Assembly: GCA_030268105.1 (NCBI GenBank)
Contig: BSDZ01000091.1
Location: 434,001 to 498,000 of the forward strand
Source of the DNA: Volvox africanus
Taxonomy: Eukaryota; Chlorophyta; Chlorophyceae; Chlamydomonadales; Volvocaceae
Length of the DNA: 64,000 nt
Direction of reading: 5' to 3'
Shown piece by piece: positions 45,701 to 56,983 of the stretch. The notes under the pieces were generated by a model that made no database searches, was not told where the DNA came from, and saw nothing but the letters and a program-made list of their open reading frames with translations. The position numbers and the translations under genes were made by a program. How positions within the stretch are numbered: position 1 is the first letter of the stretch; every line of letters begins with the position of its first letter.

Positions 45701-46848
45701 ATGGGTTGTTGCAACCGTTGCCTGTCCCGGATGCACCTTGGGAAAGTGTTTCCATGGACTTCGTAGTCGCGCTGCCCAAAACTGAGGGGGGATACGATGC
45801 GGTGTTCGTAATGGTCGATCGTCTGACTAAGATGGTTCACCTAGCACCATGCACATCATCCTGCACGGCTGAGCAAACCGCACGTTTGTTTTTCGATAAT
45901 GTGGTTCGGTTACACGGGATTCCCAAAAATGTGATCTCGGACCGCGGTGGACAGTTCACGTCTAAGTTTTGGGAAGCGCTCTGCAAACTAGTTGGCATGC
46001 GCGTCAACCTGAGTACGGCGTATCACCCGCAGACTGATGGTCAAACCGAACGCACAAACCGCACGTTGGGTGATATGTTGCGCAATTATGCTGGTCGCAC
46101 ACCACTCGTTTGGGATACGTATTTGACTGCGGCAGAATTCGCGCTTAACAACGCTGTTAACCGCTCTACAGGCAAAAGTCCGTTCTTTCTTAACTACGGA
46201 TTTCATCCCGCGCTACCCGTGTGGCGTGAGTTGGAAGTGAACGTGCCTGCTGCTAAACTTTTTGCCAAGTCTTTTATGTCCCGAATCACAGACGCGAAGT
46301 CGTGTTTGGACGCGGCGCAGCAACGAACGACGGAATACTACAACAAATCCAAGCAGGATGTGACGTTTTCGGAGGGGCAACTCGTGTTGCTAAGCACCAA
46401 GAACTTGCGTTCCTTGGCCGACGGATCCCGAAAACTCTTACCCCGCTGGATTGGTCCGTACCCTGTCGTGCGCATGGTTGGGAATGTGGCTGTGCAGCTT
46501 GCATTGCCCGCTGATATGACCATTCACCCCACGTTTCACGTATCGCTTGTTCGTCCGTATCGTAATACGGAACCCGTCCCTGAGTCTGCTAACGCCCCCG
46601 CAGCGATCGAACCAGTTCCCGAGACCTGGATCGCTGGTAAACAGAAGTTTTACGATGTGGAGCGGGTGTTAGATTATCGCGCGCGTCGTGTGGGCCGACA
46701 CCGACGTAAGCGAACAGTACACGAGTACTTGGTTAAGTGGACAGGGTATACCGACGAGCACAACTCATGGGAACCGGCACGCAACTTCTCACAGGACATG
46801 AAGCCCCTGCTCGAAGAAGCCCGCAAACGTGCCACGCAAGCCCAATGA
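42779..46848 (+). pseudogene. pol: Element E pol, frameshifted
   Basis: Open from the gag TAG to about 44127. There a 4-bp duplication (AAGGGTAGGTATG instead of AAGGGTATG) shifts the frame at the G-M-I-R-P-S block of RT. RT, RNase H and linker continue in the new frame to about 45435, where AAAACCTTCGC is replaced by AAAAGCAGAATTCGC and the frame is lost again. Integrase, G-P-Y motif and chromodomain are open from 45595 to the end. The domains themselves look conserved, so inactivation is recent. Confidence 0.88.
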
Positions 46849-46907
46849 CCCCTGCAGTCGATGCTGTATGATGCAGCGAGGACGCTGCATACGGGAGGGG
46901 GGATAAT

Positions 46908-46927
46908 TGTTGTGCTACGGTTCATTT
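46908..46927 (+). repeat. First 20 bp of element E 3' LTR
   Basis: TGTTGTGCTACGGTTCATTT directly after the polypurine tract (46893-46907). Element F starts at 46928 with the same TGTTGTGC, giving a local doublet of LTR starts. Confidence 0.9.
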
Positions 46928-47752
46928 TGTTGTGCTACGGTTCATTTCCCGTCGACGCGTAGGTCGACGCGATCCTATGAGTCGAAGTGCTTTTGTGATG
47001 AACGCATTACATATGAATGAATCTGCATGATATGAATGTATTCGCATACATTTATATATGCATCTGGCATGTTGTCATTATCCATCGCGACATCGCACCA
47101 TGGCAAATTCGCCTAGCATGCATGAATGACCTAATCATTGAAGTGCGCATTATGCTCGTGCTACGAAACGATAAGTAATATTATCTGATATAATATTACT
47201 TCATTAAAGCACACGTTGAGAGCGCCGCACTCGTCGCGATGCATGCCCTGCAACCGGATATTGTTATCCGGACCCTTGCATCATGCGAATGCCGGAAAGG
47301 CTTATACGTTGTTATGCGTAGACATCGCCTAGACGCAGTAGGGTTGTCACATCTAGGATCGGCCTCCTAATGTGAATCGTACGGCATTGCGATGCTGCGA
47401 GTATAACAGATGCGAGGACGGCTAAGCTAGCAAGACATTCGATACCGGAGAACACTCGTGTGTTCTACATTACTAATTCTATACACTATTCTACTTAGCC
47501 CGAGCTAAGCCTGAACTTCGCTAATCACCGCCGCGTGATGATTGCTTGCTTCCGGCGCTGACGGCGATTTCGTCCATTGCATCGTTCTGATCCGTAAGAC
47601 TGTAAGTTATATCTCTCTTCGTCTTGAAGTCTTCCGCTGTCTCTGTTTGCTCTCGCGCTTGCCTTGCTGTACTTGCAAGTGCTCGCGCATCGGTGTCGAT
47701 AGTCTCCAGACGTGCAGATACTTATGAGCAAACGCGAACGAGAGGTACAACA
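46928..47752 (+). repeat. 5' LTR of element F (825 bp)
   Basis: TGTTGTGCTACGG...GTACAACA. The single difference from the 3' LTR falls in one arm of the ATATAAATGTAT hairpin and breaks one base pair. Confidence 0.95.
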
Positions 47753-47755
47753 ATT

Positions 47756-47774
47756 TGGTATCGAGACAGGTTCG
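47756..47774 (+). other. Primer-binding site of element F
   Basis: TGGTATCGAGACAGGTTCG, 3 bases after the LTR. It is close to plant-type initiator-Met sites (TGGTATCAGAGC). The complementary acceptor ends in U-A-CCA, consistent with an A1:U72 initiator tRNA. Confidence 0.75.
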
Positions 47775-47819
47775 TTGTTTAACTGTCTCTCTTTGTCTAA
47801 TCGGAAGTAGGTTCTTTCT

Positions 47820-47915
47820 ATGGCGAGTTCCAGCGACGAACCACGAGGACCGCTAGATACTTTTGCCGAAGACTTAGGCCGCGCCGTTTTGGACGCCGCC
47901 GCTTCCGGTTTGTAA
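47820..47915 (+). CDS. Element F leader ORF (31 codons), possible first exon
   Basis: ATG 47820, TAA 47913-47915. Its G30 codon overlaps a possible donor G/GTTTGT at 47908. Splicing to the acceptor TCGCAG/GT ending at 47978 (a 71-base intron) joins it in frame to an open stretch reaching 48253 (N-L-S-A-P-A-L-L-A-A-A). That stretch is not in the gag frame without a further splice. No function can be assigned. Confidence 0.45.
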   Translation: MASSSDEPRGPLDTFAEDLGRAVLDAAASGL

Positions 47916-48218
47916 TTGTTTAATTGCTTTTACTTAGATTGCTGCACTTGTTGTGTAAGTGTACGCTCTGAGTCGCAGGTAATCTCAGTGCACCGGCATT
48001 GCTTGCCGCGGCGACTGAGACCGGCGTTCGTCCGGACCAGTTGGCGACTCTCATTGCCCAAACTACGGAGATCAGGACTCAGCTGGGCAATTACTTGCTG
48101 AGTTTGCTGAATCTTCTCAAGAGTACTGTCGGTAGGCTCACCGAATCGCTTTGTACTCTTGCCTTTGCGATAGAAGTCGGCTTCTATTACGCGAAACTAG
48201 GGTATCGTTTCGTGCTCC

Positions 48219-49454
48219 ATGTCCGCGGAACACGACGATACGCCGCACACTAGCCTAGCTAGCCAACCCGATTTCGTTGTAGCTGCTAGAGCGCCGGATA
48301 GAGGTCTTGAGACTGTTGGCGCGCGAGCCACTCAAGAGCCCCTTTTCCTTCAGACCCCTGCTCACTTAATTGTGCCGCATTCAGCAGTGAACACGAATAT
48401 GGACAACACTGCTGGACCAAGGGTTCTGCCATTACCTCAAGCTCGAGGGCATGATGACATCCCTGAGGTGATGAGATTGTCGATTCCCGTTCCTAGGCTC
48501 AATATTTCGCTGACCGACAAGACACCAGGGCATAGCATAGCCGATGCAACTCGTGCGTACGTGCGTGACGCTAAAAAGTACCTCCAAGCTGTTCATGGTG
48601 GCGATAATGACGGTATCAGGTGTCTCTTCGTTGGTAACACCCTCGAGGGCGCAGCGAAGGACTGGTATCGCAATTGGACCAACGCCCGGGGCAGCTATAC
48701 TTTTGACGAGTTGGTCGCCGCTTTGCTTGCACGATTCGCTACTGAGGTTCAAGCACGCGATGTGGAAGCTCGTAACGCTTTGGCAGCCGGTAGCTATCAC
48801 ATGCGTCGGGATGAAAATGTACCTGCGTACCAGTCACGCTTCGAAGCACTTGTGACTCCCATTGCTGACCTCACCGAATCTGAGCGTGTCTTTTGGTTTA
48901 GGCGAGGCCTAACGAAACTTTTGGCTAAATGGTGCGCCACTGACTTGGTTGGAGCGCAGATCAAGTCGTATGACGCGTTGGTCGCTTTTGCTAAGGGCGC
49001 GGAGATACGACTTCTTGCCGGCGAGGAAGAAGTCAAGTCTGCCCCTCGTGCAAATGCCGTGCAAGTGCAGGATCCGCTTGGGGAAGCTGTGGCTCTCGAC
49101 CAGGACCTCGGCGCGACCCGCCCCACGCCTACTGCCGCGACGCGACGCAGCAACGGGCAACGCAAGGCGCGCGGGGGCGCTAGCTCGGGTGTCCGTGGTA
49201 CAGGAGGGGCAGGTCCGAGCTCGGACCCAGCTAGGAACAGGAAGCGTGGTGGTGCGCCGTCGTCGGCAGCCGCACAGCGTTCCGATCCCAACGCGAAGCG
49301 TACTCGTACGGACGACACATTTATGCCAAAATGGAATTGCAATCGTTCCGAATTCGAGCGTCGAAAATTGGCCAACGTTTGTCTACGGTGTGCGGAGAGC
49401 CATTCTACGAAGGATTGCCCTCTAATGCCGCCGTTTGTACCTCAGCCGAAATAG
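48219..49454 (+). CDS. gag: Element F gag (411 aa)
   Basis: Intact Gag. The core region contains F-V-G-N-T-L-E-G, W-Y-R-N-W and E-L-V-A-A-L-L-A-R-F; the linker is basic and Arg/Gly/Ala rich; the CCHC knuckle is C388, C391, H395, C400. It terminates with AAA TAG GGG and the frame stays open into pol. The start ATG is preceded by TCGTGCTCC and conserved between copies. Confidence 0.93.
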   Translation: MSAEHDDTPHTSLASQPDFVVAARAPDRGLETVGARATQEPLFLQTPAHLIVPHSAVNTNMDNTAGPRVLPLPQARGHDDIPEVMRLSIPVPRLNISLTDKTPGHSIADATRAYVRDAKKYLQAVHGGDNDGIRCLFVGNTLEGAAKDWYRNWTNARGSYTFDELVAALLARFATEVQARDVEARNALAAGSYHMRRDENVPAYQSRFEALVTPIADLTESERVFWFRRGLTKLLAKWCATDLVGAQIKSYDALVAFAKGAEIRLLAGEEEVKSAPRANAVQVQDPLGEAVALDQDLGATRPTPTAATRRSNGQRKARGGASSGVRGTGGAGPSSDPARNRKRGGAPSSAAAQRSDPNAKRTRTDDTFMPKWNCNRSEFERRKLANVCLRCAESHSTKDCPLMPPFVPQPK

Positions 49455-52400
49455 GGGCTTGCCCGGGTTCCTGCGGAGGGGGCTCTACCTGGGTTTTCTG
49501 AACTAACGCGTGGTCGGTGGTCATCCTTACGGCCAGCCGTTAAGGCATTGTTGCCTTGTGTACTTGGACACATCGAGCGAGTCATTGCGCGACGCATCAC
49601 GCTTGACGGACGCACGGGACTTCTCTGCTTCGACCCGTTGTGTAATTTGTTTACACCTCGCCGTCCCCTGTCGTCTATCGATCTGTCTAACCACGTGGTT
49701 TTGTTCATCCCCTCATCTCTGCGTGAGATGTCGGAACAGTTGGCCATGTACAGGAGGTGTAGGCGTCAATATCCAGACACTGCCGCATGTGTTATACTCC
49801 CCGCTTTCTGTCGGCGCAAGGCAGAGGCATCGTTAAGGGGTATGCGGCATGTCCACCGGTTCGAGCCGGGCACCGTTTTGTTTAATGGTGTGGATCGGGA
49901 GGGTACGTTGGCTCCGTGGCCACACCTATCCTACTCGGTTGACGTTTGGTACGAAGCTCCTGATGGGGGTGCCGTTGGTTACGGGCCCGCCTTAAGTGCA
50001 CTGACGTTGTCTGCTGGGCAGTCGCTCGTAGATAACCGTGTCCCTGTGGTTCAGATCGGTTTGAATGGCCGTACTCTGAAGGCACTTGTTGACACCGGTG
50101 CCAGTGACGACTTCATCTCTGTCGCAGAGGTGAATGCGCTGGGGTTGTCCCCAGAGTCGTCTGATTGTACACAGGTTACCCTTGCTGACGGGGGTAAGCA
50201 TCCCATCGTGGGCAGGATTACCCTTAGCCTATCGATAGGCCCTTTGCGTGTTGTGACCCGGCCGTACGTGCTGCAGGGCTTAGCAGAGACTGCACCGTAC
50301 ATAATGGGGTCGTCGACATTACGACAGTACCGCGCGCGCATCGACATGGAGACCGCAACCCTGCATATGTGCAAGGGTACTCTGTCGATTAAGGTACCTT
50401 TCCTGTCGTTCGAACATGTCACACCAAAGGAGGGCGAAACTGAGGCGGTGCCTATGGTTAATTTCGCTGTGACCGCAATGGCCGCGCGAATCGAACCAGA
50501 GCTAGTCGGGCGTAAGGAGGCCGTCCGTTTGTTACGGAAGGGTGCCCACGGACTGCTTTTAAGGCCGCGGGTGAGCTGTTGTGTCACCACCGCGCAGATT
50601 TCTGCGGATCCTGAGGTTGAGGCCCTACTGTCGCAGTATGAGGACGTCTTTAAAGATATCCCTGGCCTACCACCTATGCGTCCTGTTGATCACACAATCC
50701 CTCTCATGCCTGGAGCGCAGCCTACGGCCCGGCCAATGTACAGGTTGAGTCCATTGGAACTGGACGAGGTGAAGCGCCAGGTGACGGATTTGCTCGCGAA
50801 GGGTATGATACGCCCCAGCACATCCCCGTATTCTGCACCGATTTTGTTTGTCGGTAAGAAGGATGGGACCTTGCGCATGTGCATCGATTACCGGGGGTTA
50901 AATGCGAATACGGTGAAAAATCGCTACCCTTTGCCACGCGTTGACGACCTGTTGGATAAGCTGAAGGGCTCGGCTTATTTTTCCTCAATTGACTTACAAC
51001 AGGGCTACAATCAGATTCGCATCGCTGCCTCTGATATCCCGAAAACCGCTTTTCGGACGCCCTTCGGTCACTTTGAGTATACGGTCCTATCGTTTGGTTT
51101 GACTAATGCCCCTGCGACGTTTCAGGCGGTTATGGACCGAATGTTTAGGCCGTTTATCGACAGGTTCGTTGTTTGCTACCTGGATGACATCTTGGTATAT
51201 TCTAAAACGCGCGAGGAGCACTTGGAGCATCTTCGGCTCGTGCTCGACGTTATGAGGCGGGAGCAATTGTTTGCTAAACGCGCCAAATGCTTTTGGGCGC
51301 AGCCTCAGGTGGAATATTTGGGCCACATTGTGTCGGCCACCGGTGTGAAGATGGACCCGCGGAAGGTCGCCGTGGTTCGCGATTGGCCCGCGCCTCAGAA
51401 CCTCACGGAGCTGCGTAAGTTCCTTGGCTTGACCAATTATTTCCGGAAGTTCATTGAAAAATATTCCATCATTGCGGCCCCGCTTACTAACTTAACTCGC
51501 AAAGGCGTTTTCGTTTCCCTCGAGTCGTGGACGTCGCAATGCCAGCGGGCATTCGAAGAGCTCAAACGAATCGTTGCCGAAGATGTCACCCTTGCATTCC
51601 CTGATTACTCGTTGCCATTTCGCGTTGAGGTAGTGTCTGATGCCTCAATATTTGGAAGCGGCGCTGTATTGTTACAGGAAGGGCGACCGATCGCCTTCAC
51701 GAGTAAGAAGTTTTCTGGTGCGGAGGTTCGCTACACCACCGGGGAACAGGAGCTTCTGGCCGTGCTGCATGCTTTAAAGGAATGGCGCTGTTACCTCGAG
51801 GGACGCCCGTTTACTTTAAAGACTGACCATAAGCCCCTAACGTTTTTGCAAAGCGTTCCGACGTTGAACCGCCGTCAAGCTAGGTGGATGGAATATCTAG
51901 CTAGGTTCAACTGCACCTGGGAGTATATTTCTGGTAAATTGAATATTGCCGATGCTCTCAGTCGACATCCGTCGCTACACGCTGCAATTTTGGCAGCGCC
52001 CGTCGTGCGACCGCGTAGCGAGGAGGTTCCGATCGCGACGGACCTCGCGGAGCGGTTGAAGGTTGCCTACAGCGCAGACGCCTGGTTCGCGGACCCGGCT
52101 AATGTAGAAAACCTTCGCAAGCAGAATGGCCTTTGGCTACGGACGGAGGGTGCAGCTACGCAAATCGTCGTTCCGAACGACGACGCGCTACGCTACGACA
52201 TCCTTGCGCGGTTCCACGAGGACCCGTTAGCAGGACACCCTGGTAGCAAGCGATTGATCGACTTGGTGCAACGTTCCTTTTGGTGGCCTCGTTTGGCTAA
52301 GGATGCGGCGAACTTCGTCCAGACATGCAGTCTGTGCCAGCGCAATAAGGCTTTGTCCGGTAAGGGCCATGGGTTGTTGCAACCGTTGCCTGTCCCGGAT

Positions 52401-53516
52401 GCGCCTTGGGAAAGTGTTTCCATGGACTTCGTAGTCGCGCTGCCCAAAACTGAGGGGGGATACGATGCGGTGTTCGTAATGGTCGATCGTCTGACTAAGA
52501 TGGTTCACCTAGCACCATGCACATCATCCTGCACGGCTGAGCAAACCGCACGTTTGTTTTTCGATAATGTGGTTCGGTTACACGGGATTCCCAAAAATGT
52601 GATCTCGGACCGCGGTGGACAGTTCACGTCTAAGTTTTGGGAAGCGCTCTGCAAGCTAGTTGGCATGCGTGTCAACCTGAGCACAGCGTACCACCCGCAG
52701 ACTGATGGTCAAACCGAACGCACAAACCGCACGTTGGGTGATATGTTGCGCAATTATGCTGGTCGCACACCACTTGTTTGGGATACATATTTGACTGCGG
52801 CAGAATTCACGCTTAACAACGCTGTTAACCGCTCTACAGGCAAAAGTCCGTTCTTTCTTAACTACGGATTTCATCCCGCGCTACCCGTGTGGCGTGAGTT
52901 GGAAGTGAACGTGCCTGCTGCTAAACTTTTTGCCAAGTCTTTCATGTCCCGAATCACAGACGCGAAGTCGTGTTTGGACGCGGCGCAGCAACGAACGATG
53001 GAATACTATAACAAATCTAAGCAGGATGTGACGTTTTCGGAAGGGCAACTCGTGTTGCTAAGCACCAAGAACTTGCGTTCCTTGGCCGACGGATCCCGAA
53101 AACTCTTACCCCGCTGGATTGGTCCGTATCCTGTCGTGCGCATGGTTGGGAATGTGGCTGTGGAGCTTGCATTGCCCGCTGATATGCCCATTCACCCCAC
53201 GTTTCACGTATCGCTTGTTCGTCCGTATCGTGGTACGGAACCCGTCCCTGAGCCTGCTAACGCCCCCGCAGCGATCGAACCAGTTCCCGAGACCTGGATC
53301 GCTGGTAAACAGAAGTTTTACGATGTGGAGCGGGTGTTAGATTATCGCGCGCGTCGTGTGGGCCGACACCGACGTAAGCGAACAGTACACGAGTACTTGG
53401 TTAAGTGGACAGGGTATACCGACGAGCACAACTCATGGGAACCGGCACGCAACTTCTCACAGGACATGAAACCCCTGCTCGAAGAAGCCCGCAAACGTGC
53501 CACGCAAGCCCAATGA
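49455..53516 (+). CDS. pol: Element F pol (protease, RT, RNase H, integrase, chromodomain)
   Basis: In frame with gag (48219 to 49548 is exactly 443 codons) and open to TGA at 53514. Numbered from the TTG at 49548 (1322 codons): protease D182-T-G-A-S; RT with Y-L-D-D at 544-547; RNase H from D698; integrase H near 890 and C-S-L-C, core D960, D1021, E1057; G-P-Y/F near 1192; chromodomain about 1258-1312 (V-E-R-V-L-D, Y-L-V-K-W, W-E-P). All catalytic residues expected for a functional chromovirus Pol are present. Expression probably needs UAG readthrough. Confidence 0.93.
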   Translation, partial: GLARVPAEGALPGFSELTRGRWSSLRPAVKALLPCVLGHIERVIARRITLDGRTGLLCFDPLCNLFTPRRPLSSIDLSNHVVLFIPSSLREMSEQLAMYRRCRRQYPDTAACVILPAFCRRKAEASLRGMRHVHRFEPGTVLFNGVDREGTLAPWPHLSYSVDVWYEAPDGGAVGYGPALSALTLSAGQSLVDNRVPVVQIGLNGRTLKALVDTGASDDFISVAEVNALGLSPESSDCTQVTLADGGKHPIVGRITLSLSIGPLRVVTRPYVLQGLAETAPYIMGSSTLRQYRARIDMETATLHMCKGTLSIKVPFLSFEHVTPKEGETEAVPMVNFAVTAMAARIEPELVGRKEAVRLLRKGAHGLLLRPRVSCCVTTAQISADPEVEALLSQYEDVFKDIPGLPPMRPVDHTIPLMPGAQPTARPMYRLSPLELDEVKRQVTDLLAKGMIRPSTSPYSAPILFVGKKDGTLRMCIDYRGLNANTVKNRYPLPRVDDLLDKLKGSAYFSSIDLQQGYNQIRIAASDIPKTAFRTPFGHFEYTVLSFGLTNAPATFQAVMDRMFRPFIDRFVVCYLDDILVYSKTREEHLEHLRLVLDVMRREQLFAKRAKCFWAQPQVEYLGHIVSATGVKMDPRKVAVVRDWPAPQNLTELRKFLGLTNYFRKFIEKYSIIAAPLTNLTRKGVFVSLESWTSQCQRAFEELKRIVAEDVTLAFPDYSLPFRVEVVSDASIFGSGAVLLQEGRPIAFTSKKFSGAEVRYTTGEQELLAVLHALKEWRCYLEGRPFTLKTDHKPLTFLQSVPTLNRRQARWMEYLARFNCTWEYISGKLNIADALSRHPSLHAAILAAPVVRPRSEEVPIATDLAERLKVAYSADAWFADPANVENLRKQNGLWLRTEGAATQIVVPNDDALRYDILARFHEDPLAGHPGSKRLIDLVQRSFWWPRLAKDAANFVQTCSLCQRNKALSGKGHGLLQPLPVPDAPWESVSMDFVVALPKTEGGYDAVFVMVDRLTKMVHLAPCTSSCTAEQTARLFFDNVVRLHGIPKNVISDRGGQFTSKFWEALCKLVGMRVNLSTAYHPQTDGQTERTNRTLGDMLRNYAGRTPLVWDTYLTAAEFTLNNAVNRSTGKSPFFLNYGFHPALPVWRELEVNVPAAKLFAKSFMSRITDAKSCLDAAQQRTMEYYNKSKQDVTFSEGQLVLLSTKNLRSLADGSRKLLPRWIGPYPVVRMVGNVAVELALPADMPIHPTFHVSLVRPYRGTEPVPEPANAPAAIEPVPETWIAGKQKFYDVERVLDYRARRVGRHRRKRTVHEYLVKWTGYTDEHNSWEPARNFSQDMKPLLEEARKRATQAQ

Positions 53517-53575
53517 CCCCTGCAGTCGATGCTGTATGATGCAGCGAGGACGCTGCATACGGGAGGGGGGATAAT

Positions 53576-54400
53576 TGTTGTGCTACGGTTCATTTCCCGT
53601 CGACGCGTAGGTCGACGCGATCCTATGAGTCGAAGTGCTTTTGTGATGAACGCATTACATATGAATGAATCTGCATGATATAAATGTATTCGCATACATT
53701 TATATATGCATCTGGCATGTTGTCATTATCCATCGCGACATCGCACCATGGCAAATTCGCCTAGCATGCATGAATGACCTAATCATTGAAGTGCGCATTA
53801 TGCTCGTGCTACGAAACGATAAGTAATATTATCTGATATAATATTACTTCATTAAAGCACACGTTGAGAGCGCCGCACTCGTCGCGATGCATGCCCTGCA
53901 ACCGGATATTGTTATCCGGACCCTTGCATCATGCGAATGCCGGAAAGGCTTATACGTTGTTATGCGTAGACATCGCCTAGACGCAGTAGGGTTGTCACAT
54001 CTAGGATCGGCCTCCTAATGTGAATCGTACGGCATTGCGATGCTGCGAGTATAACAGATGCGAGGACGGCTAAGCTAGCAAGACATTCGATACCGGAGAA
54101 CACTCGTGTGTTCTACATTACTAATTCTATACACTATTCTACTTAGCCCGAGCTAAGCCTGAACTTCGCTAATCACCGCCGCGTGATGATTGCTTGCTTC
54201 CGGCGCTGACGGCGATTTCGTCCATTGCATCGTTCTGATCCGTAAGACTGTAAGTTATATCTCTCTTCGTCTTGAAGTCTTCCGCTGTCTCTGTTTGCTC
54301 TCGCGCTTGCCTTGCTGTACTTGCAAGTGCTCGCGCATCGGTGTCGATAGTCTCCAGACGTGCAGATACTTATGAGCAAACGCGAACGAGAGGTACAACA
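53576..54400 (+). repeat. 3' LTR of element F (825 bp)
   Basis: Preceded by the polypurine tract GGGAGGGGGGATAAT. It ends ...GTACAACA, followed by the CATTT duplication and the remainder of element E's 3' LTR. Confidence 0.95.
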
Positions 54401-54405
54401 CATTT

Positions 54406-55195
54406 CCCGCCGACGCGTAGGTCGACGCGATCTTACGAGGCGAAGTGCTTTTGTGATGAACGCATTACATATGAATGAATCTGCATGATATAAATGTATT
54501 CGCATACATTTATATATGCATCTGGCATGTTGTCATGATCCATCGCGACATCGCACCATGGCAAATCCGCCTAGCATGCATGAAAGCCCGAAGCATTGAA
54601 GTGCGCATTATGCTCGTGCTACGAAACGATAAGTAATATTATCTGATATAATATTACTTCATTACAGCACACGTTGAGAGCGCCGCACTCGTCGCGATAC
54701 ATGCCCTGCAACCGGATATCGTTATCCGGACCCTTGCATCATGCGAATGCCGGAAAGGCTTATATGTTGACATCGCCCATACGCAGTAGGGTTGTCACAT
54801 CTAGGATCGGCCTCCTAATGTGAATCGGCACTGCGATGCTGCGAGTATAACAGATGCGAGGACGGCTAAGCTAGACAAGACATTCGATACCGGAGAACAC
54901 TTGTGTGTTCTACACTATTATTGCTATACGACATTCTACTTAGCCCGAGCTAAGCCTGAACTTCGCTAATCACCGCCGCATGATGATTGCTTGCTTCCGG
55001 CGCTGACGGCGATTTCGTCCATTGCATCATTCCGATCTGTAAGACCGTAAGTTATATCTCTCTTCGTCTTGAAGTCTTCCGCTGTCTCTGTTTGCTCTCG
55101 CTTGCCTTGCTGTACTTGCAAGTGCTCGCGCATCGGTGTCGATAGTCTCCAGACGTGCAGATACTGATGAGCAAACGCGAACGAGAGGTACAACA
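54406..55195 (+). repeat. Remainder of element E 3' LTR
   Basis: It continues the LTR begun at 46908 after element F and its CATTT duplication. It ends GAGAGGTACAACA at 55195, followed by CATGG, the second copy of E's target duplication. Confidence 0.92.
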
Positions 55196-55500
55196 CATGG
55201 AGCATGAAACGATACCCTAGGTTTGCGTAATAGAAGCCGACTTCTATCACAAAGGCAAGAGTACAAAACAATTCGGTGAGCCTACCGACAGTACTCTTGA
55301 GAAGATTCAGTAAATTCAGCAAGTACTTGCCCAGCTGAGTCCTGATCTCCGTAGTTTGGGCGATGAGAGTCGCCAAATGGTCCGGACGAAAGCCGGTCTC
55401 AGTCGTCGCGGCAAGCAATGCCGGTGCACTGAGATTACCTGCGACTCAGAGCATACACTTACACACAAGTGCAGCAATCTAAGCAAAAGCAATTAAACAA

Positions 55501-55596
55501 TTACAAACCGGAAGCGGCGGCGTCCAAAACGGCGCGGCCTAGGTCTTCGGCAAAAGTATCTAGCGGTCCTCGTGGTTCGTCGCTGGAACTCACCAT
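55501..55596 (-). CDS. Element D leader ORF (31 codons)
   Basis: Family-1 leader ORF of D, within the D fragment 55201-55663 that carries its primer-binding site and 5' leader. It is now separated from D gag by element E. Confidence 0.4.
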   Translation of the reverse strand: MVSSSDEPRGPLDTFAEDLGRAVLDAAASGL

Positions 55597-55663
55597 AGAA
55601 AGAACCCACTTCCGATTAGACAAAGAGAGACAGTTAGGCAACGAACCTGTCTCGATACCAATT

Positions 55664-56487
55664 TGTTGTACCTCCCGTTCGCGTTTGCTCATAAGTATCT
55701 GCACGTCTGGAGACTTTCGACACCGATGCGCGAGCACTTGCAAGTACAGCAAGGCAAGCGAGAGCAAACAGAGACAGCGGAAGACTTCAAGACGAAGAGA
55801 GATATAACTTACAGTCTTACAGATCGGAACGATGCAATGGACGAAATCGCCGTCAGCGCCGGAAGCAAGCAATCATCACGCGGCGGTGATTAGCGAAGTT
55901 CAGGCTTAGCTCGGGCTAAGTAGAATAGCGTATAGCAATAGTAATATAGAACACACGAGTGTTCTCTGGTATCGAATGTCTTGTCTTGCTTAGCCGTCCT
56001 CGCATCTGTTATACTCGCAGTATCGCAATGCCGTACGATTCACATTAGGAGGCCGATCCTAGATGTGACAATCCTACTGCGTATAGGCGATGTCTACGCA
56101 TAACAACGTATAAGCCTTTCCAGCATTCGCATGATGCAAGGGTCCGGATAACGATATCCGGTTGCAGGGCATGTGTCGCGATGAGTGCGGCGCTCTCAAC
56201 GTGTGCTGTAATGAAGTAATAATATATCAGATAATATTACTTATCGTTTCGTAGCACGAGCATAATGCGCACTTCAATGCTTCGGGCTTTCATGCATGCT
56301 AGGCGGATTTGCCATGATGCGATGTCGCGATGGATAATGACAACATGCCAAATGCATATATAAATGTACACGAATACATTTATATCATGCAGATTCATTC
56401 ATATGCAATGTGTTCATCACAATAGCACTTCGCCTTGTAGGATCACATCGACCTACGCATCGGCGGGAAACTAACCGTAGCACAACA
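55664..56487 (-). repeat. 5' LTR of element D (824 bp)
   Basis: TGTTGTACCTCCC...GCACAACA, ending at TGGGG, the second target duplication of D. It differs from 34219-35042 at about eight positions (about 1%). Confidence 0.93.
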
Positions 56488-56492
56488 TGGGG

Positions 56493-56983
56493 CAGGTTAA
56501 TCTTCGTCTATCTGCAGGTCCTTTAAGGTTAAACGTCCGCCCATACGTGTTGCCTGAGCTAACTGATGCTGCCACGTATATCTTGGGTTCTTCCACCCTA
56601 GCACAGTATGTGGCTGTCCTTGACTATGAGTCTAAATCTTTGCGCCTGCGCAAGGGGAATCTAGTCTGCAAGGTACCCTTTACTACTGCCGGACAGCCAC
56701 CAGATGAGATGACACCTGCGCCTTGCTTTAATTATGCAACCACTGCTATCTGTCAGCACACTGAACCTGAAGTTGTTTGCAGAAAAGCAGCAGTTTGCAT
56801 GATTCGCAAGGGGGCTCATGCTTTACTAGTACGGCCCAAGTTGCACCTGAATGCAACTTCTATCCCAGCTGATGCCACTGACCCTGAGCTTGAGGCCTTG
56901 TTACAGGAATATTCAGATATATTCCAGGAGGTCCCTGGCAAGCCTCCAATGCGGCCTGTGGATCATACCTTTGGTGCCTGGCA
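56493..56983 (+). pseudogene. pol: Element G pol: protease end to RT start
   Basis: It continues G pol after element D: A-I-L-G then Q-V-N-L-R-L-S-A-G-P-L-R is in frame across the insertion. It corresponds to the family-1 region between protease and RT ([30 protein letters not shown]). Element H interrupts at 56984; the join to 62124 needs a one-base frame change (D-H-T-F before, L-V-P-G-T after). Confidence 0.8.

Larger units (their letters stand above)
46928..54400 (+). mobile_element. Element F: complete, apparently intact family-1 chromovirus (7473 bp)
   Basis: Flanked by CATTT (46923-46927 and 54401-54405), inserted 20 bp into the 3' LTR of element E. Two 825-bp LTRs with a single difference seen (G at 47034, A at the matching 3' position). 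gag and pol are full length with one in-frame TAG between. Normal primer-binding site (47756-47774) and polypurine tract (53561-53575). It is the innermost and youngest member of the nest. Confidence 0.95.
40263..55195 (+). mobile_element. Element E: family-1 chromovirus (plus), 3' LTR split by element F
   Basis: Inserted in the start codon of element D gag; CATGG at 40258-40262 and 55196-55200. 5' LTR 40263-41076 (814 bp). The 3' LTR is 46908-46927 plus 54406-55195 (810 bp in total), with F between. gag is intact; pol has two frame-disrupting lesions. The two LTRs differ at about seven positions plus a 4-bp deletion. Confidence 0.93.
34219..56487 (-). mobile_element. Element D: family-1 chromovirus (minus), interrupted by element E
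   Basis: Flanked by TGGGG (34214-34218 and 56488-56492) within element G pol. LTRs are 824 bp each (34219-35042 and 55664-56487) with about eight differences. The internal parts are 35043-40262 and 55201-55663, separated by element E and its CATGG duplication. gag is intact but pol has two nonsense codons, a frameshift and a 138-bp deletion, so D is not autonomous. Confidence 0.93.
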
